Positions 47,123 through 58,803 of a stretch of DNA of 64,000 bases are shown piece after piece. The stretch lies in NCBI GenBank assembly GCA_964017145.1, contig OZ024844.1:1240001-1304000 (forward strand), given 5' to 3'. This DNA is from Agrocybe praecox. Its lineage: Eukaryota > Basidiomycota > Agaricomycetes > Agaricales > Agrocybaceae. The number at the start of each line of letters is the position of its first letter. The stretch's first letter is position 1. The position numbers and the translations under genes were made by a program. Below the pieces are notes generated by a model, which saw only the letters and a program-made list of their open reading frames with translations, did no database searches and was not told the DNA's origin.

Positions 47123-48219
47123 TTATCGAATCACTCGAACATCGTCCCATCTACCTCGATTAATTTTCTGTAGCAAGGTCGACGATATGTGACACTCTTT
47201 CAAACCCAAAATTTCGAGATGGTTCCAGCGGGTCCATTCGATTCTTTCCAAGGGATAGGTCACTCTGCTTTGGCCTATGACATCGTTCAGCCAGTAATTG
47301 TAGGAAAGGTCCAACAACACTAGTAATGGACACAATGTCACCAGCCGGTGTAAAGGGACAGAATTTGGGAGATTGACGAGGCATAGGTGTGTGATAGTCG
47401 GCGGGAAAGATGTCAATACAGATGTGGATAGGGGAGTAGAAACAAGGATAACAGTATGGATTGTGTGTTCGGAAGGCTCTTCTTCTTCCCAATCTCGAGC
47501 TTCCTTGGCAATTTGTTCTTGGAAAGTACCGTCTACCGGAGATGGGGTCCCCCGGAGAAGATGGTGATCGTCTAAAGAGGCGGACGGTCCCATAATGAGA
47601 ATCTCTCCGTCTGCGTGTCCTTCTGGAATGAATAATGGATATAATTTCCAGCTGGGCAATGGCTCGTGTACTGCGCAATGACGTATGATATCGCGTCGTA
47701 AATGAGCAGGAATAAAAGGAAGGATTTCTTGTACGAATTCCTTATGATTCGAGCATTCCGAAATTATCATCTTGACACAAAGCAAGGCCAAAGAGGGGAC
47801 TCGGGAAAGATTGGTAAAGTCGTCTAATCGTGATGCTATGACTTCGAGCGCTTTAGCGCGCCACTCTGGGGTGTCATGCACATCGTGTTCGATAGGCCGC
47901 CAACTTTTCGGAGGTGCAGGTCCTGAATACGAAGGAGACGCGGTAGGGCTGGGAGGGACGCTCTCGCTGTTTTCCGAGTTGAATTGGGGATCAGAAAACA
48001 TAAGTCCTATAGGTAGGGTCGGTGAGTTGTGGTTCCTCAGATTCGACAAATCTGCCCGGGACTTTTTCACATTTTGTAGGTGACGGTATTGCTCTCCTCT
48101 GGAAGACTCGGTGAATGAGATACATAATTATCAACAGAAGAACCTGATGCTTACCGCAAAGTATGCAGAAGATTGTTGACGTCACGTCGTGATTCTTTTG
48201 GTTGGGTAGAGTCGGACAT
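47123..48219 (-). CDS. LRR-like hypothetical protein
   Basis: Family not recognised. Exon 1 (MSDSTQPKESRRDVNNLLHT, then LR) starts at 48219 and joins through a 60-base intron (gtaagc...ttccag) to GEQYRHLQNVKKSRADLSNL. The middle, ALEVIASRLDDFTNLSRVPS and LPFIPAHLRRDIIRHCAVHE, is helical. The last 110 residues have leucine-rich spacing (THLCLVNLPNSVPLHRLVTL, CPLLVLLDLSYNYW, LEILGLKECHIS), as in F-box/LRR-type proteins, but I see no F-box. About 345 residues, stop at 47123-47125. It is divergent from white-collar-2 with 308 bases between start codons. Confidence 0.75.
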
Positions 48220-48527
48220 TGGATGGAGGGTTGGCAGGCTGAGAAGACTACATGGTAAGTAATCAACGTCTGATAGTAAATTGCCATGACTCGGGACCAC
48301 TGTTTCCCCCTGGTAATCTGGCACGTGCCTGCAACGGAATCCTGAACAAAGGAAATAAAATATCCAGTGTCAAGGCACTGCTTTTTATTGATGATATACC
48401 TTTGAGTGCCCTTTTCTTCCATTTGTCCTTTATCTAAAAGAGGAAGAGGAAAGGCCCCTATCTCACGCTTACCAAGGTACGTCATTTACATAAATTGAAT
48501 CGAGTTTGGCTTTTCCTCACTACCACC
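48220..48527. promoter_or_regulatory. Bidirectional promoter, LRR-like gene / white-collar-2
   Basis: The only upstream DNA available to both divergent genes. It presumably carries light- or autoregulatory elements if WC-2 controls itself, but I could not assign a specific motif. Confidence 0.45.
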
Positions 48528-49693
48528 ATGCCCTCTCAGTCTGCCAACTACCAAAATCAACACAGCAGTACAAAATCACCACCAGCATTCGAGTTTCCTA
48601 AACGAAAAAGATGGGCTGACTTACTCTTGACTGAACTCGTCGACAACATTGCGTTTGTAATATCCCCCGCCTGTAAAATCTGGTTTTGTGGGGCACCAGT
48701 GACAGAGCTCCTTGGGTGGAGGGATACCGATATCATTGACCTCGATTTTATGGATTTACTTGATGGTACCCTGCAAATACTTGCTTTTCCAGACGACGAG
48801 CGTGCTAAATATTCGCCAAGTCGCAGATCATGTTCGTTTTCGCGAATCGTTCGACCACGCTATCCAGCATGGTGTTGAGTTTGATCTGGCCATCAAGCTC
48901 AAAAAATCAGAGCCAGCAATATCTTTTGGTATCCCTGTACAAATTCCTGGAGTCCTCTTCAACATAAAATGCTACCCGTACATAGCTGGGTCGGAGCCAG
49001 AAATCAAATGTCTTATCGCAATGGCAACTCCGTACCCAAGCAGAAGTACTTCGGTGTAAGCTTAATTTGCCTACTCATTGTGTTTTGTCTCATACAACTA
49101 ATTTAGACTCGATACTATTATTGATCTGAAGGCGAAACAAAATCGTCTGCAACATAGGCTTGCAGAATTGCAAGCTCGCGCACCACCAGATTCTTCTCTA
49201 AATCCTGGCTCGTCATCTCAAGCCAACTCGATGTATGCAACTTCATCTTTGAACGCAAAAAAACCTGGCACGGGTCCAGACTCATTCCTGATGTTGAGCA
49301 ACTTGGGAGGACAGACGATGAACGACTCTTTACGAGGTTTCCTGGATTCAAGCGAATCTAACCCGGAGGATTCGATTGACGAAGGTTCCAAAAAGAAAAA
49401 GGTAAACCACTTGCTGAAGACACGGGGAAAAAATACCTATTTACTTATGATTATACAGTTGAAGAGGGCACAGAATGCAGAGCAGTATGTTTGTAAAACC
49501 TGTGGGCGGACTGATTCGCCAGAGTGGAGAAAGGTTCGACAATATGTCTGTGCGTCCTGCTTGTTACTGATACTTATTGTAGGGACCAATGGGTCCGAAG
49601 ACACTTTGCAATGCTTGTGGATTGCGGTGGGCGAAGCAAATACGCAAGGATCCAACGGAGGAAACGAGTGCATCTAGTAATGCAGATATTTGA
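48528..49693 (+). CDS. WC-2: White-collar-2-like PAS/GATA photoresponse factor
   Basis: Partner of the blue-light receptor WC-1 in the white-collar complex, binding light-regulated promoters. After a polar start ([20 protein letters not shown]), [20 protein letters not shown] begins the PAS domain. [20 protein letters not shown] is better read [20 protein letters not shown], and [16 protein letters not shown], then DDERAK, follows after an intron. The PAS lacks a LOV-type flavin cysteine motif, as expected for WC-2. The C-terminal GATA finger is [20 protein letters not shown], then [18 protein letters not shown]2-C-X18-C-X2-C, restored by splicing at WRK|gttcga. The stop is at 49691-49693. 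About 330 residues, five or six exons. The WC-1 partner is not in the window. Confidence 0.9.
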
Positions 49694-49946
49694 GGCTGGA
49701 TTTTGATTTTCTTCACTTTTTTTGTATGTTGATATTACTATCTTTTTATTATGCTCTCTATGTATAATAAAGTTATCCGTGTGTGCAAATGTCAATGTTT
49801 TTGGAGAGATACCCCTAAAATAATCAAATGGCGATGATGCCATGTTGGACACCGGCGGTAATTCTAATCTTGTCTTCCACCTTCACCACCACCACAAGCG
49901 CAGTAGTTGACTGTTAGTCCTCTGCAGTGTCCATTATAACAACACA

Positions 49947-51454
49947 ATGCCCGAAGTCTTCAACTTATCCCAGTCTCCGATTACTTCGCATTCTTTCAAT
50001 GCGGATCGCTCTCGTTAGTGTTTGAGCGCGACTGGTCCTCCTGATTGCTTTACCTGATCTCGCTCATTAGAACTCGCGGTCAGCTTGAACAGCAATGACG
50101 CTCAGATTTTCACTAGGCAAGGAACTGAATGGGTTTCTGATGTGATTTTGTCAGAGGTACGTGTTTCTTTTAATGTATAGCACCCCCTCGTCGCCGCTGA
50201 TGATATTTGTTCAAGCACGACAAACTCATTACCTCCATCGATTGGGCACCCAACTCGAACCGAATCGTCACTTGCTCGCAAGACAGGAATGCGTATGTCT
50301 GGCAAGAACAACCCGACCCTGAGACCGGAAGACTTGTCTGGAAGCCCACCCTCGTATTGCTCAGGATCAACAGAGCCGCGACATACGTCAAATGGAGCCC
50401 TAAGGAGGATAAATTCGCTGTGGCCAGCGGTGCTCGGTAAGTTTCTGGTGACTGAATCCGATTCCATTGAGAACACGCTCTAATGCCTAATGGTATACAC
50501 TTTTTCTTGTTAACTTAGTGCTATCGCCATTTGTTCCTTCGATCCAGAGAACAACTGGTGGGTTTCGAAACTCTTGAAGAAACCTATCCGATCTACTGTC
50601 CTCTCCGTCGATTGGCATCCGAACAATGTTCTTCTCGCCGCCGGAAGCGCAGATATGAAGGCTCGTGTCTTCTCTGCTTATATTAAGGAAGTTGACGAGA
50701 GGTATGTCTATCTTACTTTGATTGTTTTTACGGTTTTCTGATCTTAGGGGTCAGGCCTTCTCCTACCGTTTGGGGTTCTAAATTGCCTTTCAACACTATC
50801 TGTGGAGAATATGCTAGCCCTGCTGGAGGCTGGGTGCATACCGTAGGATTTTCGCCTTCTGGAGATGCGCTTGCATTCGCTAGTCAGTAATCATTACATT
50901 CATGGTGACTAGTAACTAACTGAACGCATTCACAACTCACAGGCCATGATAGCTCTATCAACATTGTATACCCAGGCGGACCGGCGATTTTCAATATCAG
51001 GATGCCTACTCTTCCCCTCGTCAGTCTGATATGGACGGCCGAAGACACCGTCGTGGCTGCAGGACATGACTGCCGTCCTCTCGTCTTTACAGGTTCAGAG
51101 GCCGGTTGGCAAGAGTCTGGGACTCTTGACGATGCCACGGCCAAATCGGCTGAATCGCGTTCTGGATTTGGTGGGAATAGCAGCGTCGGCCGCCTCAAGA
51201 CTGGTGCTTTTGCGACGTTCCGCGATGCAGACTCACGCGGGCAGTCGGGTATCTCGGGGCAATCATCCGCTAGTGGGGATACTAAGTTGATGACCATCCA
51301 CCAAAACACTATCACTAACATCCGCCCGTATGAATATTCGAGAGAGGGTGTGTCCAAGGTCAGCACTTCTGGCGTTGATGGAAACTTGGTAATCTGGGAT
51401 GTCAATGCGGTCGTTGCTTTGACTTCTCGTTTGGGAGCAGCGCATTTGAGGTAG
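49947..51454 (+). CDS. ARPC1: Arp2/3 complex subunit 1 (ARPC1, p41)
   Basis: WD40 subunit of the Arp2/3 complex, which nucleates branched actin for endocytosis and hyphal growth. [20 protein letters not shown] splices to [20 protein letters not shown]. The propeller follows: [90 protein letters not shown], and [15 protein letters not shown]. The ARPC1-typical insert between the last blades ([20 protein letters not shown]) is present. The stop is at 51452-51454. About 380 residues with five introns, normal for the family. Confidence 0.93.
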
Positions 51455-51547
51455 AGGCGGTTGTTGGTGACCTTGGAGTACAACAGCGGTTTATAGTACA
51501 TTAATGATACATTGAATTGAAAGTTGAAAGAAGAGAACGGTATCGCG

Positions 51548-52043
51548 TTAATGCCTGATCGTCGTGTCGTTCGCATCGCTGTACCCTCCACTGTGCATCG
51601 AAGTTTCTGGCTGTTCGTTAATGACTCCCCAGACGGACGCCTTGAACTGAATTACACATGCTGTCAGGTACACATACAGATTTTGGAAAAAGGAAGAGGC
51701 ACGCACCAGGGTTAACACCAGCCCCATCTTCTTCTCCAGGATGCGCAACTTGGCCAGCATCACTTTGTCCGGTTCCTCGCTCAGACCACGCGTCTTCAGA
51801 GTGACCTTGTGAACAGAGAAGATGGTTCGAATCAGTCCTTCATATACAGTATCCCCAAAAGTCTCTGTTTCTCTCTCGCGCGGGGAAAAACACGGTGAAT
51901 AACAATGGAGGACATACCATCCGGACATTATGTGCCAGTTTCGCGTATTCCCAGAGGACGGTGGACTCGAGGGGTGTCAGACTGGGATGCGATTCGTACG
52001 GATTTGTTGTTAGAATTTCATTCGCGGACGATTGAGTCGTCAT
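51548..52043 (-). CDS. DAD3: DASH complex subunit DAD3
   Basis: Small coiled-coil subunit of the DASH/Dam1 ring, which couples kinetochores to spindle microtubules. Exon 1 (MTTQSSANEILTTNPYESHP) contains LTPLESTVLWEYAKLAHNVR, the DAD3 hallmark. An intron (ATG|gtatgt...cacaag) leads to VTLKTRGLSEEPDKVMLAKL, then RILEKKMGLVLTL. A second intron (gtgcgt...attcag) leads to FKASVWGVINEQPETSM. The stop is at 51548-51550. The protein is about 95 residues, the expected size. It is convergent with ARPC1, with stops about 90 bases apart. Confidence 0.88.
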
Positions 52044-52955
52044 AATAAGTCATTCAGAGAGGACGAAAAGGGAACGTGTTTGATTTTTTGATGGAGATGA
52101 TTCGCTTTCTCACGCATTGGCTTTGGCGCTATTCGGCGCCTGGTTGTGAACAATTACAAGAATGTACCGGGCCAAGAACTATACACAATGTAGATGCGGG
52201 GTTACGTATTTTTGATAAAAATGTTCAAAAAGAATGCAAAAAACACATCAATCTATTCTTACATAAATTGGGTCAAAACACGGTTAAAATATGCAATAAT
52301 TATATATGTCCTCATAATCCAAACTCCGACAACATATTTTGTCTGTGGTTTGTCCAAATTTATGCAGAAACGGAACAATGTGTTTCATACTTTTTTATTA
52401 GATTTTTCACACAAAAACACGCAACCCTGCATCTAGTGTACATAACACTCGCTAGGTATGGCGTTTGGTACAAACAAAATGAAGACTATGACTGACGTAT
52501 GCTGGCCAGTAGTGCATGACCAGCAACTTATTCCGATGTTGAATAAAGCGTCTATATTACAGGTTACCCTTGGCTTTTCTGCGGTTCCGAAGGTACGCGC
52601 ACGCGCTCTGGATAACCAAGTGGAGATGGCCGTAACAATAAAGAAAATGCCGATGGGATTTGCCCAGGGCGATTTTTTCGTGCATTACATCCCGCCGGGT
52701 ATATAGAGCAGGGGAAATGGGCGCCAACAATTGGAAACGGATTTGGAAGCCATGTGGTAAGATGTGATGTAGGTTGCCTCGATCCGTTGACGTGAAAGCA
52801 AAAGACAATAAGGAATCGATTATGGAAACCAGAAAAACAATTAGTCCTCACTGTTGGGTCTCACTTGCCTTTTATACCGCACAATAACTTTCTTATAAGC
52901 TCTCTTGAATCCACATTCCTTTTCCTCCTTCAGTGCTGCCGCGGGTCTGGCCAAT
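52044..52955. promoter_or_regulatory. Long AT-rich promoter region, DAD3 / Clp1-like
   Basis: About 910 bases between divergent starts, AT-rich from 52140 to 52440. It must hold the Clp1-like promoter and 5' UTR. A cttcag just before TGCTGCCGCGGG (near 52930) may be a 5' UTR intron acceptor. No family-like gene was seen on either strand. Confidence 0.4.
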
Positions 52956-53928
52956 ATGCCTTCCTTTCAACCAAAGCCTTTCCCCCCTCCTGCTCTTGCA
53001 GAGGTTCCCATTGAGTACATCACCGACCGTCTCCACGCCATGGGTGCTCAGTTCTGGGATAAACCAGAGACGGCCGACTGTACAATAAGTATGTCGATTT
53101 TCCTATTTTTTGCTTTATTTTTCTAACATATCTCTAGTTGTTCCTTTCCCTCATGCTCAGGGCCGACCAGAGCTGCCTGCTTTTACTTTGACTTCTGCAC
53201 ATGAACCCATGTTCACATACACCAGCTACGACACTGCCAGCCTGGGACGGAGAGTGACCCAACCTCCTCTGAACGCGGTTCCCCGTATCTCGCTACCTGT
53301 AAGTTCTCGTCATCAGTTTCATACACATACTTATTGTATATATAAATAGCTCCACATTGAATATCTTTCAGCTCATTCTAAATATATGAGGGGTCTTTTC
53401 AGCGGGGCTTTACCATTGGACTTGATGTTCTCCGCAACCCCACCTACCTCCAATTCTTCTGTTCCCGTCGATCGTTTGCCGCGCCTAATGCCCTGCTCGC
53501 CCGACCACCCTATCGTCTTCCTCCCGGTCCCAGACCCAACCACATTCCATCTTCTCATTCACTGGATGTATTTTGGAGACATCTCCATCATCCAAGACTG
53601 CCTCTTCCGTGGCCTTATCCAATGGGACGGCATCGCCCGCAACGTCGAGTACTTGGGTCTTACCGCGGAAATCAAGATCTTCTTGCACAACTGGTATAAC
53701 GCCTGGTTGGATCCCGATAGGATTAGCGATGGAGGAGACTCGGACACAGTGTATAGCGACTCGGATGATGAAGACGACCACGATACTTGCTCGACTGCTT
53801 CGGAATCCGAGCTCGACAACATCATCGAAAACGACTGCTTGGAGAAGCCAGCCATGCGCACTGGAGTGATCTCGAATCAACCCATCACCTTCCAGTCATT
53901 CCAATCTCTCTGTTTGCCTGACGTTTAA
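52956..53928 (+). CDS. clp1: Clampless1 (Clp1)-like sexual-development protein
   Basis: Related, from memory of the family, to Coprinopsis Clp1, which acts downstream of the A mating-type homeodomain genes in clamp-cell formation. The Met start MPSFQPKPFPPPALAEVPIE leads to YITDRLHAMGAQFWDKPETA, then ADCTIIVPFPHAQGRPELPA after an intron (gtatgt...ctctag). Further blocks are SLGRRVTQPPLNAVPRISLP, VDRLPRLMPCSPDHPIVFLP, PVPDPTTFHLLIHWMYFGDI and DGIARNVEYLGLTAEIKIFL. The tail is acidic (SDSDDEDDHDTCSTASESEL). The stop is at 53926-53928. About 285 residues in three exons, slightly short of what I recall for Clp1. There is no catalytic domain. The open frame extends upstream to a TTG at 52905, but the ATG at 52956 is chosen. 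A generic BTB-like protein is the alternative. Confidence 0.65.
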
Positions 53929-55282
53929 ATCAGGAGGACAAAGTGTACTCCATTATTGCCCCGTCACCCCACCTTACCTTCGTACTCCCTTTCCATAATG
54001 CACCCTGGCTCATTATCTTTATCTTTATTAACCCTGATCTCCCTCTTCTTTTTAGAGTCAGGTGTATCTATCACGTTCCTTTCGATTGTTGTTTTTCTCT
54101 AGCGTACTTGCTTCGTGGACTAGTTTTTTTCCTCCTTTTTTTTTTTTCCATTCTGGATCCAGGAGCTAAGACGTTTGATGCCATTCTTTTCTTTGATTCG
54201 ATTTCTCCTCCCTCCTAACCTCTCTGTATATCTTCGTGTTTCGTATTCTCTTTTTCACCACACTGCCCGCCTTTCCATCGTTTTTTCTCGGGAGAGTCCA
54301 ACCAATACACTCCTTTGTTGGCGGTCAGTAGTGCTAGCTCACACACAACCCTCCCAATTTGAAATAAATCGTTTAACTTGTACCACCAATCATCACACCT
54401 ACGTACTCTAAAGCTTCTAAATCCCCTTAGTTTACTTTTGGGCTCTGAGAGAATCGTCTAATACTTGAACCAAAAGTGTTTCCACCGCACGAATAATACC
54501 ATATAATTTTAGATGTCTAAATAAAACCTCTGAGAGTGCGTGGTCTTCTGATATCTATCAATAGGTTTAGAAGACGCGCCTTTAGGAATTTACACAGGCG
54601 CTCGTTTATTGTCTTTTTACCTCGTTGCGATGCCATCTTTTTTTACTTTGCTCTGTCAAATTTCAATACATTACATTTACTTGATCCATGAGTACGATAG
54701 ATCTAACATTGATGCCGTACACCATGCATAGTACTAGTACGTTGCGTCATTTATCTATCTTCGGAAGTTCTTCTATGTGGGCAATGAACGGAGGAATTCC
54801 GCGTGTAACATAAGATCGCTGGTACTGTATGTCATTCTAAACTAGAGAACAATAGCAAAACTGAAGCGGAGAAAGAACTTGGAAGTTGGGAGAGGAGAAG
54901 GGTGATCGTCTTTTTGTTTTCTCTTCTCTTCAATTGACAGCAGTATGACTGCCAATGATCAACGGGGAACTCGCTGCTTTTTGTTTTCGAAAAAGACAAG
55001 ACAGTTGACGTGTCGCATACGTGCACACGCGCATGTACATACTGTGTATGAGAAGTAAGTACCTATCGGCGCGGTCTTTCCCCCCCGATGACTCCTTGAG
55101 AGACATCGAAGAAATGTTCAACCAACTTTGGCGTACGGACAAACACCCCGTCAATCTCGCTATAATTGTTATTTACCGTTGACATATGTATAATGGACCA
55201 GGCGAAATGAAGAAGAGTGAGTCAGGGAAGGGTTAGTACTTACCGGTAGTCTTACCCCGGCGGTATGGATGATTAGGTATGA
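53929..55282. other. Long intergenic region 3' of the Clp1-like gene
   Basis: About 1.35 kb with no recognised gene. The first 450 bases are strongly pyrimidine-rich with a poly-T run near 54134-54149, as expected of a 3' UTR. I saw no tRNA or repeat array in it. Confidence 0.45.
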
Positions 55283-56475
55283 TTAAAACGGCGTCCAGAC
55301 TCCATTATGAGGAACGAGATCGCTTGGAAGGTTGAGTGGTGTCGAGTTCGGGAACCTCATCTTGCTTGGATAGGTTACCATGTCGTGCCCCGAGTAGTCT
55401 GGAATCTACGGCGCCCGACAAATTGGCACACCAATAGTCAGGTAAAAGATAAAGATCAGTAGGTTGTCAAAAAAAAAAAGAACCACTGTCTGCACACAGC
55501 TGATACTCTCAGATACGTTCTTCTGTTCATCTCTTCCCAGTCGATCATGGCCCAGCTTCGGATAACCTCCGCCCCGGGTGTACTACGTACTTTCGATCGT
55601 CCATTCAGCATACCGGTAACTAAAGGATGCAAGCCACAATCGACCCTTTGGTAAGATGAGATCGTCGAATACCTGTAGTAGTTAGCGTGTCAAAAATTAG
55701 CAATGAGACCCAATAGGACGCGTTGATGATCAGCTACGACCTGCTGTCCGAGGATATATGTACTCCTAGTACTTCATCTGCACGTGGGCAACACTCGAGC
55801 GTAGTATGCCAGGTAGTCGGCTCCTTTGAGTTGTAATGATTCTTACCGTGCTCGAAAAGAGAACGAAGGTCTTGCGTCAGAATCTATAATCATCGGAGCC
55901 TATTGTCTGGCTTTATATTAGTGTGAACCACGCCTTCTTTACGCAGCAAGTCCAAAATGTAGAGGCGCATTTCTGATATAGAAACTAGCTTTTGAAGTGC
56001 CAGTAACTGGGATGAACCCCTGTGTGTGTACAGTGACTATGTCCCCTTGGAATGCACGAATATGTCCGTGACACTTGGGATAAAGTTCCTGTTCAGCGAA
56101 ATATTCATTTCTTGGTATGACTGGAAACTTGGATCATTTGCTATTTCGGCGGATAAATACCTTTCTTGATTGTGTTGTGACCCTCTGAGATCAGTTCCAG
56201 GGTAAAAAGGTTGCATTATCTTCTTGGGAGGTTCCCAGTACATTTTGATCTTTACGGTAGAGGACGATGGTTCGTGGTTAGCCTGATAGAATTTCTGAGA
56301 GCTACGACACCAAAATCAAGTTATCCTCTGTCGTACTTACCTCTCGATCACAAACGTGGCTTAAAGACGATAGACAATGGTAGACAAAAGCTATCAGTTG
56401 AGTCGAAAGCCGCCACCCTGGGATTGTCAGACCAGAAGTGTAATGTAGCTATGATGTGTGGGCTTGCTTAAGATG
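55283..56475 (-). pseudogene. Decayed protein-kinase-like gene
   Basis: Minus-strand protein-like segments occur in order but with breaks. About 56470-56350 reads HIIATLHFWSDNPRVAAFDS. About 56276-56040 reads ANHEPSSSTVKIKMYWEPPK and ERYLSAEIANDPSFQSYQ, and then shifts frame to NEYFAEQELYPKCHGHIRAF. At 55970-55902 it reads MRLYILDLLRKEGVVHTNIK, then PDN, a kinase catalytic loop. Here the proton-acceptor Asp of HxD is Asn (HTN), and stops follow within a few codons with no GT-AG pair to remove them. About 55617-55507 reads KVRSTPGAEVIRSWAMIDWE, and a last exon-like piece ends NLPSDLVPHNGVWTPF at a stop at 55283. Good donors (gtaagt, gtaaga) survive. The mixture of intact splice sites, frameshift, stops and a lost catalytic residue fits a degenerating kinase gene. 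The subfamily is unclear. Confidence 0.4.
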
Positions 56476-56854
56476 GCCAAAGAAAACGTTACACGAAGCA
56501 GAAGCACAAGTATACACTGCCTTGCACCAAGAAAAGTGTTGTTGTCTTCCTCGAGGGCGATGATCGTTCAAACCCGATGCTCATGAGAGAATAAGCCTGC
56601 GATCGATGGATTTTCTGGGACTTACAGTTGGCCAGATGAGTTCCGATTGTAGCTTATAGTTATGGACAAGTTGCGGGCGCGACGCGTCGAATCAGAATGG
56701 TGCTAAGCGCTAATCACGAGTTTGGTTGCTGCCAGTGCCGGCAACCGCTGATTCCTATTTAGAATCTGGATCCTCCCTAAATTTGGATATTCTTCGAGTA
56801 AATTGAAATCATCGGAGATGGGGCGCTCTTCGCCTTCGCGTTTTGTCCCTCGAA
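56476..56854. promoter_or_regulatory. Intergenic region upstream of IPK1
   Basis: About 380 bases without a gene seen. It should contain the IPK1 promoter; the leader is short and pyrimidine-rich just before the ATG. Confidence 0.4.
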
Positions 56855-58290
56855 ATGACCACCATCACAGACACCAAACCGCAAGACTGGAAATATGTGT
56901 CTGAAGGTGGTGCTACCATCGTTCTTTCTTACAAAGGACCTACACATCCAACCTTTGATGGGACCGTTCTACGACTCAGGAAATCTCTAATACCATCTCC
57001 GGAATCCACGAAGTCAAAGCCAACGGTGGATGAGCCGTCATTGCATTCAGATAGAGATGGAGAGGAACCAGATGACCCTACTATCGAATACCAAGTAAAA
57101 TGCATGGAAAGGCTGATACCTTCGGAATATCTTCCTCGCCTACAAACGGTTCATCTCAACAAATCCTGGCTTGAAGAACTTGTCAAACTCCAGAATGCCG
57201 TTAGACCAGTAGATCGGAGAGAAAAGGATGAAGTGGACCTCAACAAAAAGAAGGGCGTGCTAGCTACAGACTTGGTGGGAGGAAATTGGTTGGCAGTGGA
57301 GATCAAAGTGAGTAAATTTCTCAGCAAAGAAGTTATGCCCCACTAAACGTCTATACCTGTATCCCCTGCACAGCCGAAATGGGCCTTCCTGCCTTCCCCA
57401 ATCCATCTCTCTGAAGAAACCAAAGCTGTAAAAACGCAGACATGTCGTTTTTGTATGCATTCTCACCTCCGAGTCCATAAAGGTCAAGAATCCTACACAA
57501 ATTACTGTCCGCTTGATCTATTCTCAGGTGATGAAGACCGTATGGTTAAAGCTATCCGCAGCTTATGGGATGCTTGGGTCGGCAGTAACGCGACTGCCAA
57601 TAATCTCAAGGTTTTTGCCCGTGGAAAGTTTGTCTTGCCTTCTGAAGTCAGTAAAATTTAAGTCTTTGTCTCTCTCTCGTGTTCATGTTCAATTTCATTT
57701 CATTTTTCAAGGCTCGTTTAATGTTAAAATATAGCGTTAAAGAACAGACTTTGAATACGATTCGCGATACATTTACAGATGCCCTCCTTCGACCATTACT
57801 TCATACGCCTGTGCTTGGAATTGTCTCCAAACTCCAGCGTGACCTCGATGCCTTAGATATAGAAGGACTTTCCCAACTCTGGAAACTGGCGACTTCCTCC
57901 ACTGCCATCGGCTTCACCTCCTCTGGCATACCGTCTCCAGAACCTAGTATTTCTGACTGGATCGACTTTATAGATAGGTATCTTGTGCCCAAGAAGCCAG
58001 TCTTGGATCACTCGACTCCACTCCCGGAAAATCTACAAGAGTACCTATTGTCCTATCTGCTTTCGGCCACTTTCAAAGACTGTTCAATCATAGTCAAACT
58101 AGACTTTCTAGAACCATCTCAACCTCTTACAGGAGATACACCGAATCATTCGGTGACCGTCATTGATCTGGATCCAAAAGGAATGCACAAGCTAAAGAGC
58201 TGGGAGAAGTTGGATCAGGAGATCGCGAGAACCTACGCATCCGCTGAGAGGAAGAAGACATGTGTGGATGCATGGCAAACACCGAAGTAA
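56855..58290 (+). CDS. IPK1: Inositol-pentakisphosphate 2-kinase (IPK1)
   Basis: Makes phytate (InsP6) from InsP5 by phosphorylating the 2-position; in yeast InsP6 supports mRNA export. MTTITDTKPQDWKYVSEGGA, then TIVLSYKGPTHPTFDGTVLR, is the N-lobe with the Gly-rich nucleotide-binding stretch. After an intron, AVEIKPKWAFLP holds the family's EIKPK motif. Next come KTQTCRFCMHSHLRVHKGQE and SYTNYCPLDLFSGDEDRM, also family-diagnostic. The C-lobe has SATFKDCSIIVKLDF and SVTVIDLDPKGMHKLKSWEK, with the metal-binding Asp pair and the K-x-x-W ending. The stop is at 58288-58290. About 430 residues in four exons. The open frame extends to a TTG at 56843, but the ATG at 56855 is the proper start. Confidence 0.92.
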
Positions 58291-58803
58291 TACGTCGTCA
58301 ACCAGAGAGATCTCTACTTATGTGGCGCACACTCAAAAAGTTCCCGCTTGATCCCGGACTAAAAGAATTTCTGGGAAGAGGGGTGCTCCAACCCTTCAGC
58401 TTGAATTTTCTAACGGAACATCTACTATTAGGCCTCAATTGTAAACTAATTTTCACGACAGAGCCTTAGATACATCCTTTTCCTTCCTCAGTGAATCTTT
58501 TCATTATATACTTAATATGTATATGTTTCGATACCACAATGAAGCACTCAATGATCCAAAGTCCTCAACGTTTGACACAGACGAAACTTGATTCTACTTC
58601 AAAATTTCTGAGATCTACGCGTCGGATCCTGACCGACGCGTGCCTATATTTGGACTTTGGGAAAGGCATATGTAATTAGCGGCTTAGTTCCGGGCAATAA
58701 TGTCATTGATGAGCTCGGGGTTTGCTTCCGTACATACCCCATACTTTCAACCCTTCTAACCTCTTTCACATTGCTATCTCAAGCTTTTATTCTTTGGACC
58801 ACT
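58291..58803. other. Intergenic region upstream of IVD
   Basis: About 510 bases, AT-rich, with the IPK1 3' flank and the IVD promoter. No supported gene was seen; the pyrimidine-rich stretch at about 58735-58800 looks like an IVD leader. Confidence 0.45.

Noticed and set aside
52076..52706. Plus-strand open frames in the AT-rich region before the Clp1-like gene.
   Set aside because: Lys/Asn/Ile-rich composition typical of AT-rich non-coding DNA and no splice or family support.
52044..52955. Search for an A mating-type (hsg-like, GATG-N9-ACA) site in the Clp1-like promoter.
   Set aside because: Reading by eye on both strands I found no exact match, so no regulatory site is claimed.
52905..52955. 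Upstream extension of the Clp1-like protein from position 52905.
   Set aside because: The codon there is TTG; the first ATG in frame is at 52956.
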